Assembly (NCBI GenBank): GCA_027023165.1
Contig: JALVWX010000059.1
Coordinates: 1 to 13,930, forward strand
DNA: 13,930 bases
Source: Thermococcus sp.
GTDB taxonomy: Archaea > Methanobacteriota_B > Thermococci > Thermococcales > Thermococcaceae
Reading direction: 5' to 3'
The position numbers and the translations under genes were made by a program. Of the stretch, positions 6,830-13,930 are shown in pieces (the stretch's first letter is position 1; each line of letters starts with the position of its first letter). The notes under the pieces were generated by a model, which made no database searches, had not been told where the DNA came from, and saw nothing but the letters and a program-made list of their open reading frames with translations.

Positions 6830-8266
6830 ATGAGGGGCGAGAAGATACGGAGAATGCGCGAGGAGATACTCAACGGGCCGATTGAGAGGACCCTTCTGAT
6901 ACTCGCAGGCCCGCTCATAGCCAACAACCTCGTCCAGGTAGTTTACAACATAACGGACACCTTCTGGCTGGGCAAGCTCGGGAGGGAAGCATTATCCGCG
7001 CCCGGAACCGTGTGGCCGATAATAGGAACTCTCATGGCCCTCGGCATGGGATTTACCACTGCTGGCTTCGCCTTCGTTGGCCAGTACATTGGAGCGGAGG
7101 AGTATGAGAAGGCGAACCGCTCTGCTGGGGCGCTCTACTCGCTCATGACTTTCTTCGCTGTCGCCACCGCCGTCCTGGCCCTTCTCATCCTGCCCTATGC
7201 CCTCCGTTTCATGCGCGTCAGCGAGAACATCTATCCCTACTCACTGACCTACGCCACGGTGGTCTTCCTCGGACTGCCGTTCGGCTTCGCCTTCATGGCC
7301 TTCTCGGCACTTATGAGAGCCACCGGTGATACGAAAACGCCCGTCAAGATAACGCTCCTCACCGTTACCGTCAACATAATCCTCGATCCGCTCTTCATCT
7401 TCGGCTGGCTGGGCTTTCCAAAGCTCGGAGTTGCCGGAGCAGCACTCGCCACTGTTATTTCAAACGCAGTAGGGGCTGCCATTGGATTCTACCTGATGTT
7501 CAGGGGAAAAGTCGGGATCCACCTAACGCCGGAGAACCTAAAGCCTGACCGGGAGTTCTACGGGAAGATCTTCCGCGTCGGCCTGCCGTCGAGCATCGGC
7601 CAGTCCGCCAACAGCTTCGGCTTCGTCATCCTCACGAGGATAATCTTCGGCTTCGGGGATGTCACCTACGCGGCGTACGTCATAACCACCCGCCTCGTGA
7701 ACTTCCTGACGAGTATCTCCCGCGGAATAAGCATGGCGATGGGGACGATGATAGCCCAGAACGTTGGGGCGGAGAACTACGAGAGGGCAGAGAAGATAGC
7801 GAAGCGCACGATGGTCATAAACTTCACGATAGCGAGCCTTGCAGTCCTCATCATCGGGATATTCCGCGTTCCCATCTTCAGGATCTTCCTCGACGACCCT
7901 AAGGTCATAGCCGAGAGCAAAATCGTCCTCGAGTACTTCCTGGTCTCGGTGCCCTTCTTCAACGGCATCTTCATAGTCGTGAACAGGACCTTCAGCTCGG
8001 CCGGGCACACAAAGAAGAGCATGACCCTTGGCGTTATACGCCTCTGGGGGCTTAGGATCCCCCTGAGCTACCTTTTCGGCTACGTTGGGGCGGTTACAGT
8101 TCTCGGCATCACGATACCGCTCGCGGACCTCTTCGACTTCACCAGTAGGGGAGTGTTCTTCGGGATGGGGCTGAGCAACTTTCTTGGAGCGCTTATAGCC
8201 CTCGCCTGGTTCATGCGCGGTAGCTGGATGAAGCGCATCATAGACCAGTCAAAAAGCGGGATGTAG
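6830..8266 (+). CDS. MATE-family multidrug/metabolite efflux transporter (NorM/DinF-like)
   Basis: An intact 478-residue integral membrane protein with two MATE repeats (about residues 15-180 and 235-405), expected to form 12 membrane helices and export an unknown substrate in exchange for cations. Recognisable parts are the N-terminal block ITDTFWLGKLGREALSAPGT, the paired GMGFTTAGFAFVGQYIGAEE segment, and in the second half RGISMAMGTMIAQNVGAENYERA. Compared with the upstream copy it has a longer loop before the final helix (about residues 425-445, ITIPLADLFDFTSRG). I chose ATG 6830; TTG 6824 would add two residues and sits at the likely transcription start, and Met at 6854 is also possible. 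The product may be leaderless. With the upstream copy broken, this would be the only working transporter here. The substrate cannot be read from the sequence. Confidence 0.93.
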   Translation: MRGEKIRRMREEILNGPIERTLLILAGPLIANNLVQVVYNITDTFWLGKLGREALSAPGTVWPIIGTLMALGMGFTTAGFAFVGQYIGAEEYEKANRSAGALYSLMTFFAVATAVLALLILPYALRFMRVSENIYPYSLTYATVVFLGLPFGFAFMAFSALMRATGDTKTPVKITLLTVTVNIILDPLFIFGWLGFPKLGVAGAALATVISNAVGAAIGFYLMFRGKVGIHLTPENLKPDREFYGKIFRVGLPSSIGQSANSFGFVILTRIIFGFGDVTYAAYVITTRLVNFLTSISRGISMAMGTMIAQNVGAENYERAEKIAKRTMVINFTIASLAVLIIGIFRVPIFRIFLDDPKVIAESKIVLEYFLVSVPFFNGIFIVVNRTFSSAGHTKKSMTLGVIRLWGLRIPLSYLFGYVGAVTVLGITIPLADLFDFTSRGVFFGMGLSNFLGALIALAWFMRGSWMKRIIDQSKSGM

Positions 8267-8289
8267 GCAACGAGAAATTGCCGGGCGGA

Positions 8290-8326
8290 AGTCTAATAAA
8301 CCCACCACCGAATTTCGGCCGGTGAG
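8290..8326 (+). promoter_or_regulatory. Probable upp promoter, palindrome and ribosome binding site
   Basis: TCTAATAAA (8292-8300) is a fair box A, placing transcription start near 8320. Between them is the perfect inverted repeat CCGAA-T-TTCGG (8308-8318), where an archaeal repressor could block initiation. GGTGAG (8321-8326) is the ribosome binding site for ATG 8330. A 5-bp hairpin (GGCAA/TTGCC, 8266-8282) overlaps the stop of the upstream MATE gene but lacks a T tail. Confidence 0.4.
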
Positions 8327-8329
8327 AAC

Positions 8330-8998
8330 ATGAAGGCAGATGGAAGATGGGATGGTGTCTACTCCTTCGAGGACAGCCCGTTCATCATGGAGATTCTGAC
8401 GGAGCTTCGCGACGAGAGAACCGGGCCGATAGCCTTCAGGAAGGGCCTCGTAAAGCTCGGCCGTTACATGGCCTACGAACTGACCAAGACAATGGAGGTT
8501 GAGAAGGTTCCGGTGAAGACCCCCCTTGAGGAAACTGAAGGTGTTCTCGTAAAGGACAGGCGCAACGTAGTGATAATAACCGTCCTCCGAGCCGCGATAC
8601 CGCTGATGGAGGGCTTGATAAAGGTCCTCGAGCATGCACGCGTTGGCATCGTCTCGGCCTCTCGCGGAAAGGCACCGAAGTTCGAGATAGAGATGAAGTA
8701 CGTTAAGGTCCCGCAGGTGAAGCCGGAAGACACCGTTATCATAGCGGACCCGATGATAGCGACCGGCTCGACGCTCATCAAGGTTCTCAGCGAGGTGAAG
8801 CGCTACGGGAAGGCCAAGCGCTACGTTGTGGTGGGCGTTTTAGCGGCCCCGGAGGGGATAAGCAGAATAAAGGAGGCACACCCGGACGTTGAGATTTTCG
8901 TGGCGGCTATAGACAGGGAGCTGAACGAGAGGGGCTACATCCTGCCGGGCTTAGGAGATGCGGGAGACAGGGCATTCGGAGCGCCGGTGAAGCTTTGA
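8330..8998 (+). CDS. upp: Uracil phosphoribosyltransferase
   Basis: Salvages uracil by joining it to PRPP to make UMP. The 222-residue protein has the standard UPRT length and motifs: the PRPP-binding loop DPMIATGST at about residues 143-151, the flexible segment after [11 protein letters not shown] (about 85-95) and the C-terminal uracil-binding signature [11 protein letters not shown] at about 208-218. ATG 8330 is preceded by GGTGAG at a short spacing, and the N-terminus ([18 protein letters not shown]) fits the archaeal family. It stands alone between the MATE gene and the polymerase operon, and a T-rich stretch (TATTATCTTTGTTTT, 9010-9024) follows shortly after its stop. Composition matches the housekeeping genes of the window. 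In bacteria the activity is often GTP-stimulated; nothing here shows whether this one is. Confidence 0.97.
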   Translation: MKADGRWDGVYSFEDSPFIMEILTELRDERTGPIAFRKGLVKLGRYMAYELTKTMEVEKVPVKTPLEETEGVLVKDRRNVVIITVLRAAIPLMEGLIKVLEHARVGIVSASRGKAPKFEIEMKYVKVPQVKPEDTVIIADPMIATGSTLIKVLSEVKRYGKAKRYVVVGVLAAPEGISRIKEAHPDVEIFVAAIDRELNERGYILPGLGDAGDRAFGAPVKL

Positions 8999-9004
8999 CC
9001 AACC

Positions 9005-9026
9005 TTCAATATTATCTTTGTTTTGG
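9005..9026 (+). terminator. T-rich terminator after upp
   Basis: TATTATCTTTGTTTT (9010-9024) lies 12 bases after the upp stop. Archaeal polymerases terminate at such T-rich stretches without needing a hairpin. It would separate upp from the polymerase operon. Confidence 0.45.
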
Positions 9027-9270
9027 TGACACTAATTTCGAGTAAGTTTGCCGATTATTCACTAAAACGTCTGAATACCGACGATTAGACAGCAAAAACC
9101 GACATTGAGCCAGGCTTTTCGGAAAAGAAGGGCCGAAAGACCACCTTACGGTTTATAAACTTTGTGGGGTACGGTGGACCAACCAGTACATCAAGGCCCC
9201 TTACTCGGCCTAAAAAGGATTCTTAAACTTTACGCAACCGATATAAACCCGTTCTGCCGAGATAGCACTC
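9027..9270. other. Intergenic region upstream of rpoH with box A elements, inverted repeat and hairpins
   Basis: No gene is supported here. The region holds a short hairpin CTTTT/AAAAG (9115-9127). It also holds an imperfect inverted repeat (9138-9149 with 9169-9180, 9 of 12 positions paired) around a perfect 10-bp palindrome GTTTATAAAC (9151-9160) that contains a box A. Further on are a 5-bp hairpin AGGCC/GGCCT with an 8-base loop (9194-9211) and another box A-like GATATAAA (9240-9247). These could be extra upstream promoters for the polymerase operon or a small untranslated RNA. No tRNA and no convincing C/D-box RNA was found. Confidence 0.4.
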
Positions 9271-9284
9271 GAAAAGCTTATATA
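9271..9284 (+). promoter_or_regulatory. Main promoter of the RNA polymerase operon (BRE and box A)
   Basis: GAAAAG (9271-9276) is a purine-rich TFB recognition element directly before CTTATATA (9277-9284), a strong box A. Transcription should start at about 9305-9310, giving a leader of about 40 bases before the rpoH GTG at 9347. Of the candidate box A sequences upstream of rpoH this is the best formed and closest. Confidence 0.75.
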
Positions 9285-9306
9285 CCGAAACCTGCAGGTG
9301 GAGGTA

Positions 9307-9369
9307 GTGATATCGTTCTTAAAAAAGGTTAAGGGGGCAATTCTCGGTGGCGACGAAAAAAGAGTTTGA
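9307..9369 (+). other. Possible 20-codon upstream ORF overlapping the rpoH start
   Basis: GTG 9307 opens a 20-codon frame (begins [13 protein letters not shown] 9367-9369) that overlaps the first 23 bases of rpoH in a different frame. Its start coincides with the predicted transcription start, so it would be read leaderless; the GGTGGAGG just upstream would then be outside the mRNA unless an upstream promoter is used. It may be chance. Confidence 0.2.
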
Positions 9370-9595
9370 TATATTCACCCATGAGCTGGTTCCCGAGCAC
9401 AGAATCCTCAGTGAGGAGGAGAAGGAGGAACTTCTGCGGAAGTACAGGATAAAGATATCCCAGCTTCCGCAGATCAAAGCCTCGGACCCGGCCGCGGTGG
9501 CTCTCGGCGCGAAGCCAGGCGACGTTCTTGAGATAAAGAGAAAAAGCCCGACGGCGGGCTATTATTACTACTACCGCCTTGTGGTGGAGGACTGA
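9347..9595 (+). CDS. rpoH: DNA-directed RNA polymerase subunit H (Rpo5)
   Basis: A small assembly and jaw subunit of archaeal RNA polymerase, homologous to the C-terminal domain of eukaryotic Rpb5. The 82-residue protein matches the family across its length: [12 protein letters not shown] near the N-terminus, [15 protein letters not shown] in the middle, then [27 protein letters not shown] in segments and the tyrosine-rich end [14 protein letters not shown] 9347 is the only usable start, because an in-frame TAA lies at 9320-9322 and there is no in-frame ATG near the N-terminus. AAGGGGG at 9331-9337 serves as ribosome binding site. It is the first gene of the operon, 15 bases ahead of rpoB, the usual archaeal order. 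A short overlapping upstream frame could affect its translation. Confidence 0.97.
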   Translation: MATKKEFDIFTHELVPEHRILSEEEKEELLRKYRIKISQLPQIKASDPAAVALGAKPGDVLEIKRKSPTAGYYYYYRLVVED

Positions 9596-9610
9596 TTCTG
9601 GGGTGAGACC

Positions 9611-12600
9611 ATGGCATCGAGGGGACCTACCGTTGTTGATGTTACTCCAGACGACCTCTGGCTCGTCATGGAGGCTTACTGGAAGGAGAACGGCCTTGTC
9701 AGACAGCACCTTGACTCTTACAACGCATTCATCGACTACGGAATGCAAAAGGTTATAGACGAGTTCGGTGGCCTCAAGCCCGACATACCTGACTTCGAGG
9801 TCAAGTTCGGAAAGATACGCCTCGGCGAGCCCGAGTTCCAGGAGGCCCAGGGGCAGAGGAAGCCGCTCTACCCCATGGACGCTCGCATAAGGAACCTTAC
9901 CTATTCGGCACCGCTCTACCTCGAGCTTATACCCGTCATCAAGGGCATTGAACAGGAGCCAGTTGAGGTCCGCATAGGCGAGCTTCCGATAATGCTGAAG
10001 TCCAAGGCGTGCCGCCTCTACGGCCTCAGCGACGAGGAACTCGAAAAACTCGGCGAGGACCCGCGCGACCCCGGAGGATACTTTATAATCAACGGCTCCG
10101 AGAGGGTTATCGTCTCTATTGAGGACCTCGCCCCGAACAAGACTCTCGTCGAGAGGGACGAGAGGCAGAACAGGATAATCGCGAAGGTTTTCTCGTACAG
10201 GCACGGCTACCGCGCCCTAATCACCGTCGAGAGGAGGAAAGACAGTATTCTCTACGTCAACATCCCGAACGTTCCGAGACCGGTCAAGTTCGTCTACGTC
10301 ATGCGCGCCCTCGGCCTGCTCAGCGATAGGGAGATAGTCGAGGCAGTCAGCGACGACCCGAGGATACAGCAGGTCCTCTTCGACAACCTTGAGGATGCCA
10401 GCGACATAACAACGCAGGAGGAGGCGCTCGACTACATAGGAAAGCTCTCCCTCCCGGGCCAGCCGAAGGAATACCGCCTCAGGAGGGCCAACAACATAAT
10501 CGACAACAACCTCCTGCCTCACATGGGAGTTGAGGAGAAGGACAGAAGAGCAAAGGCCTACTACCTCGGCATGATGGCCCTCAAGGTTCTCGAGCTTTCC
10601 CTCGGAATGCGCGGGGAGGACGACAAGGACCACTACGCCAACAAGAGGCTCAAGCTCGCCGGAGACCTCCTGAGGGACCTCTTCCGCGTTGCATTCGGCC
10701 AGCTTGTAAAGGACATGCAGTACCAGATGACCAAGACCTACCAGAGGAAAGGCGAGCGCTACACCTTCGAGAACATCCAGAGGTTCGTGAGAAACTCGAT
10801 AAGGCCCGACGTGCTTAGCGAGAGGATAGAGCACGCCTTAGCGACCGGTGCCTGGCCCGGCGGAAGGACCGGTGTCAGCCAGCTTCTCGACAGGACCAAC
10901 TACATGTCAACCCTCTCTCACCTCAGGCGTGTAACCTCGCCGCTCAGCAGGGACCAGCCCCACTTCGAGGCGCGTGACCTTCACGGAACCCACTGGGGAA
11001 GAATATGTCCAACGGAGACCCCAGAGGGTCCGAACTGTGGTCTGGTCAAGAACCTCGCGCTGATGTCCCAGATAACCACCGGCATCCCCGAGGAAGAGGC
11101 GAGGGAGTACCTGAGCAGACTCGGCGTGGTTCCGATAGAAGAGCGCAGGCCGAACCCCCAGCTCTGGCGCGTTTACCTCAACGGCGTTCTAATAGGAACG
11201 GTCGAGGATGGAACGGCCTTTGTCCACAGGATACGGACCGACAGGAGGAGCGGAAGGATAAGCGACGCCGTCAACGTGGCGATATACCATGATCAGGACG
11301 TCAGGGAAATCTACGTCAACAGCGACGATGGAAGGGTCAGGAGGCCGCTCATCATAGTGGAGAACGGCCAGCCGAAGCTCACGAAGGAGCACGTCGAGGG
11401 GATAAAGAACGGGACGCTCGCCTGGAGCGACTTGGTTAAGATGGGCGTCATAGAGTACCTCGACGCGGACGAGGAGGAGAACGCCTACGTCGCCACGTGG
11501 CCCTGGGAGGTAACGGGGGAGCACACCCACCTCGAACTTATGCCCGCCGCGATACTCGGTATTCCAGCCTCACTCGTCCCGTATCCGGAGCACAACGCGG
11601 CCCCGCGTAACACCTACGGAGCGGGCATGGCCAAGCAGAGCCTCGGCTTTGGAAGCGCGAACTTCCGCATAAGGGTCGACACCCGCGGACACCTCATGCA
11701 CTACCCCGAGGTTCCACTCGTCAACTCGCGCATAATGAAGGCCGTCGGTTTTGAGGACAGGCCCGCGGGTCAGAACTTCGTTGTTGCAGTCCTCAGCTAC
11801 GCCGGCTACAACATGGAAGACGCCATCATCATGAACAAGGCCTCAATCGAGCGCGGCCTCGGAAGGAGCACCTTCTTCAGGACCTACGAGGCAGAGGAGA
11901 AGCGCTACCTCGGCGGCCAGACCGACCGCTTCGAGGTTCCCGACCCGACAATACAGGGCTACCTCGGAGAGAAATACTACAGGCACCTCGACGAGGACGG
12001 CCTCATATTTCCGGAGTCCAAAGTGGAAGGAAAGGACGTTCTCGTTGGAAGGACTTCACCGCCCAGGTTCCTTGAGGAGCAGAGCGGCCTCGGCGGCATA
12101 ATCCTCCAGGAGAGGCGCGAGACGAGCGTCAGCGTTAGGCCGAGCGAGAGGGGCATAGTGGACAAGGTCATAATCACCGAGACAGGAGACGGAACCAAGC
12201 TCGTCAAGGTTACCACGAGGGACCTGCGCATTCCGGAGCTTGGAGACAAGTTCGCCTCGAGGCACGGCCAGAAGGGTGTCATCGGCCTCATCGTCCCGCA
12301 GGAGGACATGCCCTGGACGGAGAGCGGAATCGTTCCGGACCTGATAGTCAACCCACACGGTATCCCGAGCCGTATGACCGTCGGACAGCTCCTCGAGGCC
12401 ATCGGCGGAAAGGTTGCCGCGCTGAAGGGCAGGCGCGTTGACGGTACTGCCTTTATTGGAGAGCCGGAGGAGAAGCTCAGGAAGGAGCTTGAGGAGCTTG
12501 GTTTCAAGCACAACGGAAGGGAAGTCATGTACGACGGCATAACCGGCAGGAGACTGGAAGCTGACATATTCGTCGGCGTCATCTACTACCAGAGGCTCCA

Positions 12601-12979
12601 CCACATGGTAGCGGACAAGATGCACGCGAGAAGCAGAGGTCCGGTCCAGGTGCTCACCAAGCAGCCCACCGAGGGAAGGGCCAGGGAAGGTGGTCTTCGC
12701 TTTGGTGAGATGGAGCGTGACGTTCTCATTGGCCACGGCGCGGCAATGCTCCTCATCGAGCGTCTCCTGGAGGAGAGCGACAAGTCAGAGGTCTGGGTCT
12801 GTGAGAACTGCGGACACATCGCCATAGAGGACAAGCGCCGCGGTAAGGTCTACTGCCCCGTCTGCGGAGAGGAGGAGAGGATAAGCAAGGTCGAGATGAG
12901 CTATGCGTTCAAACTCCTGCTCGACGAGCTGAAGGCGATGGTGATAAGACCCTCCCTGAAGTTAAAGGATAGGGTGTGA
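9611..12979 (+). CDS. rpoB: DNA-directed RNA polymerase subunit B (Rpo2, Rpb2 homologue)
   Basis: The second largest subunit of archaeal RNA polymerase, forming one side of the active centre with subunit A'. It is undivided at 1122 residues, as in Thermococcales, and not split into B' and B'' as in methanogens. Motifs run in the expected order: [27 protein letters not shown] in pieces up to about residue 475, YNMEDAII at 733-740 with the acidic pair E736/D737 near the active site, [12 protein letters not shown] at 878-889, and [20 protein letters not shown] followed by LRFGEMERD in the switch and hybrid-binding region. The C-terminal clamp zinc ribbon uses C1064, C1067, C1082 and C1085. ATG 9611 follows GGGGTGAG (9600-9607). 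It sits 15 bases after rpoH and four before rpoA1, so the three are co-transcribed. No anomalies are seen. Confidence 0.99.
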   Translation: MASRGPTVVDVTPDDLWLVMEAYWKENGLVRQHLDSYNAFIDYGMQKVIDEFGGLKPDIPDFEVKFGKIRLGEPEFQEAQGQRKPLYPMDARIRNLTYSAPLYLELIPVIKGIEQEPVEVRIGELPIMLKSKACRLYGLSDEELEKLGEDPRDPGGYFIINGSERVIVSIEDLAPNKTLVERDERQNRIIAKVFSYRHGYRALITVERRKDSILYVNIPNVPRPVKFVYVMRALGLLSDREIVEAVSDDPRIQQVLFDNLEDASDITTQEEALDYIGKLSLPGQPKEYRLRRANNIIDNNLLPHMGVEEKDRRAKAYYLGMMALKVLELSLGMRGEDDKDHYANKRLKLAGDLLRDLFRVAFGQLVKDMQYQMTKTYQRKGERYTFENIQRFVRNSIRPDVLSERIEHALATGAWPGGRTGVSQLLDRTNYMSTLSHLRRVTSPLSRDQPHFEARDLHGTHWGRICPTETPEGPNCGLVKNLALMSQITTGIPEEEAREYLSRLGVVPIEERRPNPQLWRVYLNGVLIGTVEDGTAFVHRIRTDRRSGRISDAVNVAIYHDQDVREIYVNSDDGRVRRPLIIVENGQPKLTKEHVEGIKNGTLAWSDLVKMGVIEYLDADEEENAYVATWPWEVTGEHTHLELMPAAILGIPASLVPYPEHNAAPRNTYGAGMAKQSLGFGSANFRIRVDTRGHLMHYPEVPLVNSRIMKAVGFEDRPAGQNFVVAVLSYAGYNMEDAIIMNKASIERGLGRSTFFRTYEAEEKRYLGGQTDRFEVPDPTIQGYLGEKYYRHLDEDGLIFPESKVEGKDVLVGRTSPPRFLEEQSGLGGIILQERRETSVSVRPSERGIVDKVIITETGDGTKLVKVTTRDLRIPELGDKFASRHGQKGVIGLIVPQEDMPWTESGIVPDLIVNPHGIPSRMTVGQLLEAIGGKVAALKGRRVDGTAFIGEPEEKLRKELEELGFKHNGREVMYDGITGRRLEADIFVGVIYYQRLHHMVADKMHARSRGPVQVLTKQPTEGRAREGGLRFGEMERDVLIGHGAAMLLIERLLEESDKSEVWVCENCGHIAIEDKRRGKVYCPVCGEEERISKVEMSYAFKLLLDELKAMVIRPSLKLKDRV

Positions 12980-12983
12980 TAGC

Positions 12984-13930
12984 ATGCACATGAAGAAGGT
13001 CATCGGGAGTATCGATTTTGGAATCCTCTCACCGCAGGAAATCAGGAAGATGAGCGCGGCCGAGATAACAGTACCGGACACCTACGACGACGACGGATAC
13101 CCCATAGAGGGCGGCCTCATGGACAAGCGCCTAGGCGTCGTCGATCCGGGCCTCAGGTGTGAGACCTGCGGTGCAAGAGCAGGAGAGTGCCCCGGCCACT
13201 TCGGCCACGTTGAACTCGCGAGACCGATAATCCATGTGGGCTTTGCAAAGACCATCCAAAGGGTTCTGGAGAGCACCTGCCGCGAGTGCGGAAGGATAAA
13301 GCTCACGGATGAGGAGATAGAGGAGTACATGCACAAGTTCGAGGTCATGGGCGACAGGAAGAAGGCCAAGGACAGGCTCATCAAGGAGATACACAAGAAG
13401 GCCAAGGAGAGAATGGTCTGCCCGCACTGTGGGGCGCCGCAGTTCCCGATAAAGTTCGAGAGACCGACGATCTACTACGAGCTTAGAAAGGACGAGGAGG
13501 GCAACGAGTACAAGCACAGGATGATGCCGAGCGAAGTTAGGGACAGACTCGAGAAGATACCGAACAAGGATCTCCCGCTCCTCGGCCTGCACCCCGAGAA
13601 GGCCCGCCCTGAGTGGATGGTTCTCACAGTTCTGCCGGTTCCGCCCGTTACCATGAGGCCCTCAATAACCCTTGAGAGCGGCATCAGGGCGGAGGACGAT
13701 CTCACCCACAAGCTCGTCGACATCATCAGGATAAACAACCGCCTCAAGTCCAACATCGAGGCCGGAGCGCCGCAGCTGATCATAGAAGACCTCTGGGACC
13801 TCCTTCAGTACCACGTCACGACCTACATCAACAACGAGACCTCGGGCATTCCACCGGCCAAGCACAAGAGTGGAAGGCCGCTCAAAACGCTCTCCCAGAG
13901 GCTGAAAGGTAAGGAGGGCCGCTTCAGGGG
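12984..13930 (+). CDS. rpoA1: DNA-directed RNA polymerase subunit A' (Rpo1N), 3'-truncated by window
   Basis: The N-terminal part of the largest, catalytic subunit; 315 codons are visible and the frame is open to the window end. It starts with [21 protein letters not shown], typical of the archaeal A' subunit. The clamp zinc-binding motif is [17 protein letters not shown] (C59, C62, C69, H72). A second zinc site pairs CREC (C99, C102) with CPHC (C146, C149). [18 protein letters not shown] (about 212-229) is a conserved clamp-core segment, and DIIRINNRL follows. The catalytic NADFDGD triad lies beyond the window. ATG 12984 is four bases after the rpoB stop, with AGGGTGTGA as ribosome binding site inside the rpoB end; ATG 12990 is an alternative two codons later. 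The gene is translationally and transcriptionally linked to rpoB. Confidence 0.98.
   Translation, partial: MHMKKVIGSIDFGILSPQEIRKMSAAEITVPDTYDDDGYPIEGGLMDKRLGVVDPGLRCETCGARAGECPGHFGHVELARPIIHVGFAKTIQRVLESTCRECGRIKLTDEEIEEYMHKFEVMGDRKKAKDRLIKEIHKKAKERMVCPHCGAPQFPIKFERPTIYYELRKDEEGNEYKHRMMPSEVRDRLEKIPNKDLPLLGLHPEKARPEWMVLTVLPVPPVTMRPSITLESGIRAEDDLTHKLVDIIRINNRLKSNIEAGAPQLIIEDLWDLLQYHVTTYINNETSGIPPAKHKSGRPLKTLSQRLKGKEGRFR

Noticed and set aside
9027..9270. tRNA or C/D-box guide RNA in the region before rpoH
   Set aside because: No cloverleaf or T-loop consensus was found, and no paired RTGATGA and CTGA boxes at proper spacing.
9329..10204. Long minus-strand open frame (291 codons) opposite rpoH and rpoB
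   Set aside because: It lies entirely antisense to clearly conserved polymerase genes, and such frames are common opposite GC-rich biased codons; the translation shows no recognisable family.
10217..10834. Minus-strand open frame of 205 codons within rpoB
   Set aside because: Antisense shadow of rpoB; the + strand frame is conserved throughout, and no promoter or ribosome binding site supports it.
1..13930. CRISPR array, insertion sequence or replication origin
   Set aside because: No regularly spaced repeats, transposase motifs, terminal inverted repeats or clustered origin boxes were seen by eye on either strand.

Overview
The window looks like a chromosome segment of a hyperthermophilic euryarchaeon of the Thermococcales, most likely a Thermococcus. 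It carries archaeal RNA polymerase genes in the order H, B, A', with an undivided B subunit of 1122 residues, an archaeal-type phosphoenolpyruvate synthase, archaeal box A (TATA) promoters and GGTG/GAGG-type ribosome binding sites. The GC-rich coding style of the housekeeping genes (about 60% in a line I counted) points to Thermococcus rather than the AT-richer Pyrococcus. Every gene I can support lies on the + strand.

Layout. (1) 1-1631: the C-terminal two thirds of phosphoenolpyruvate synthase, cut by the window start and followed by a hairpin and pyrimidine-rich terminator. (2) About 1650-5340: an AT-rich island (38-42% GC in two lines I counted) holding a compact restriction-modification module. 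Its first gene encodes an adenine methyltransferase with an intact-looking PD-(D/E)xK nuclease domain at its N-terminus. It overlaps by ATGA a two-TRD specificity subunit. A 51-residue protein of unknown function with a TTG start follows. No helicase-type HsdR gene is present between the flanking genes. (3) 5341-8266: two tandem MATE-family efflux genes. The first is broken by a one-base frameshift; the second is intact. Each has its own promoter, and the two promoters are close copies. (4) 8330-8998: uracil phosphoribosyltransferase (upp). (5) 8999-9346: an intergenic region of about 350 bases with several box A elements, an inverted repeat and a hairpin, leading into (6) 9347-13930: the RNA polymerase operon rpoH-rpoB-rpoA1, with rpoA1 cut by the window end.

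How the parts work together. The polymerase genes form one operon with gaps of 15 and 4 bases and build the catalytic core of the enzyme. PEP synthase (gluconeogenesis) and upp (pyrimidine salvage) are housekeeping genes. The restriction-modification genes look like a laterally acquired defence cassette placed between the ppsA and MATE genes. The most notable item is that cassette: nuclease and methyltransferase in one chain plus a separate specificity subunit resembles the A+B subunit plan of BcgI-like (type IIB) enzymes more than classical three-gene type I systems.
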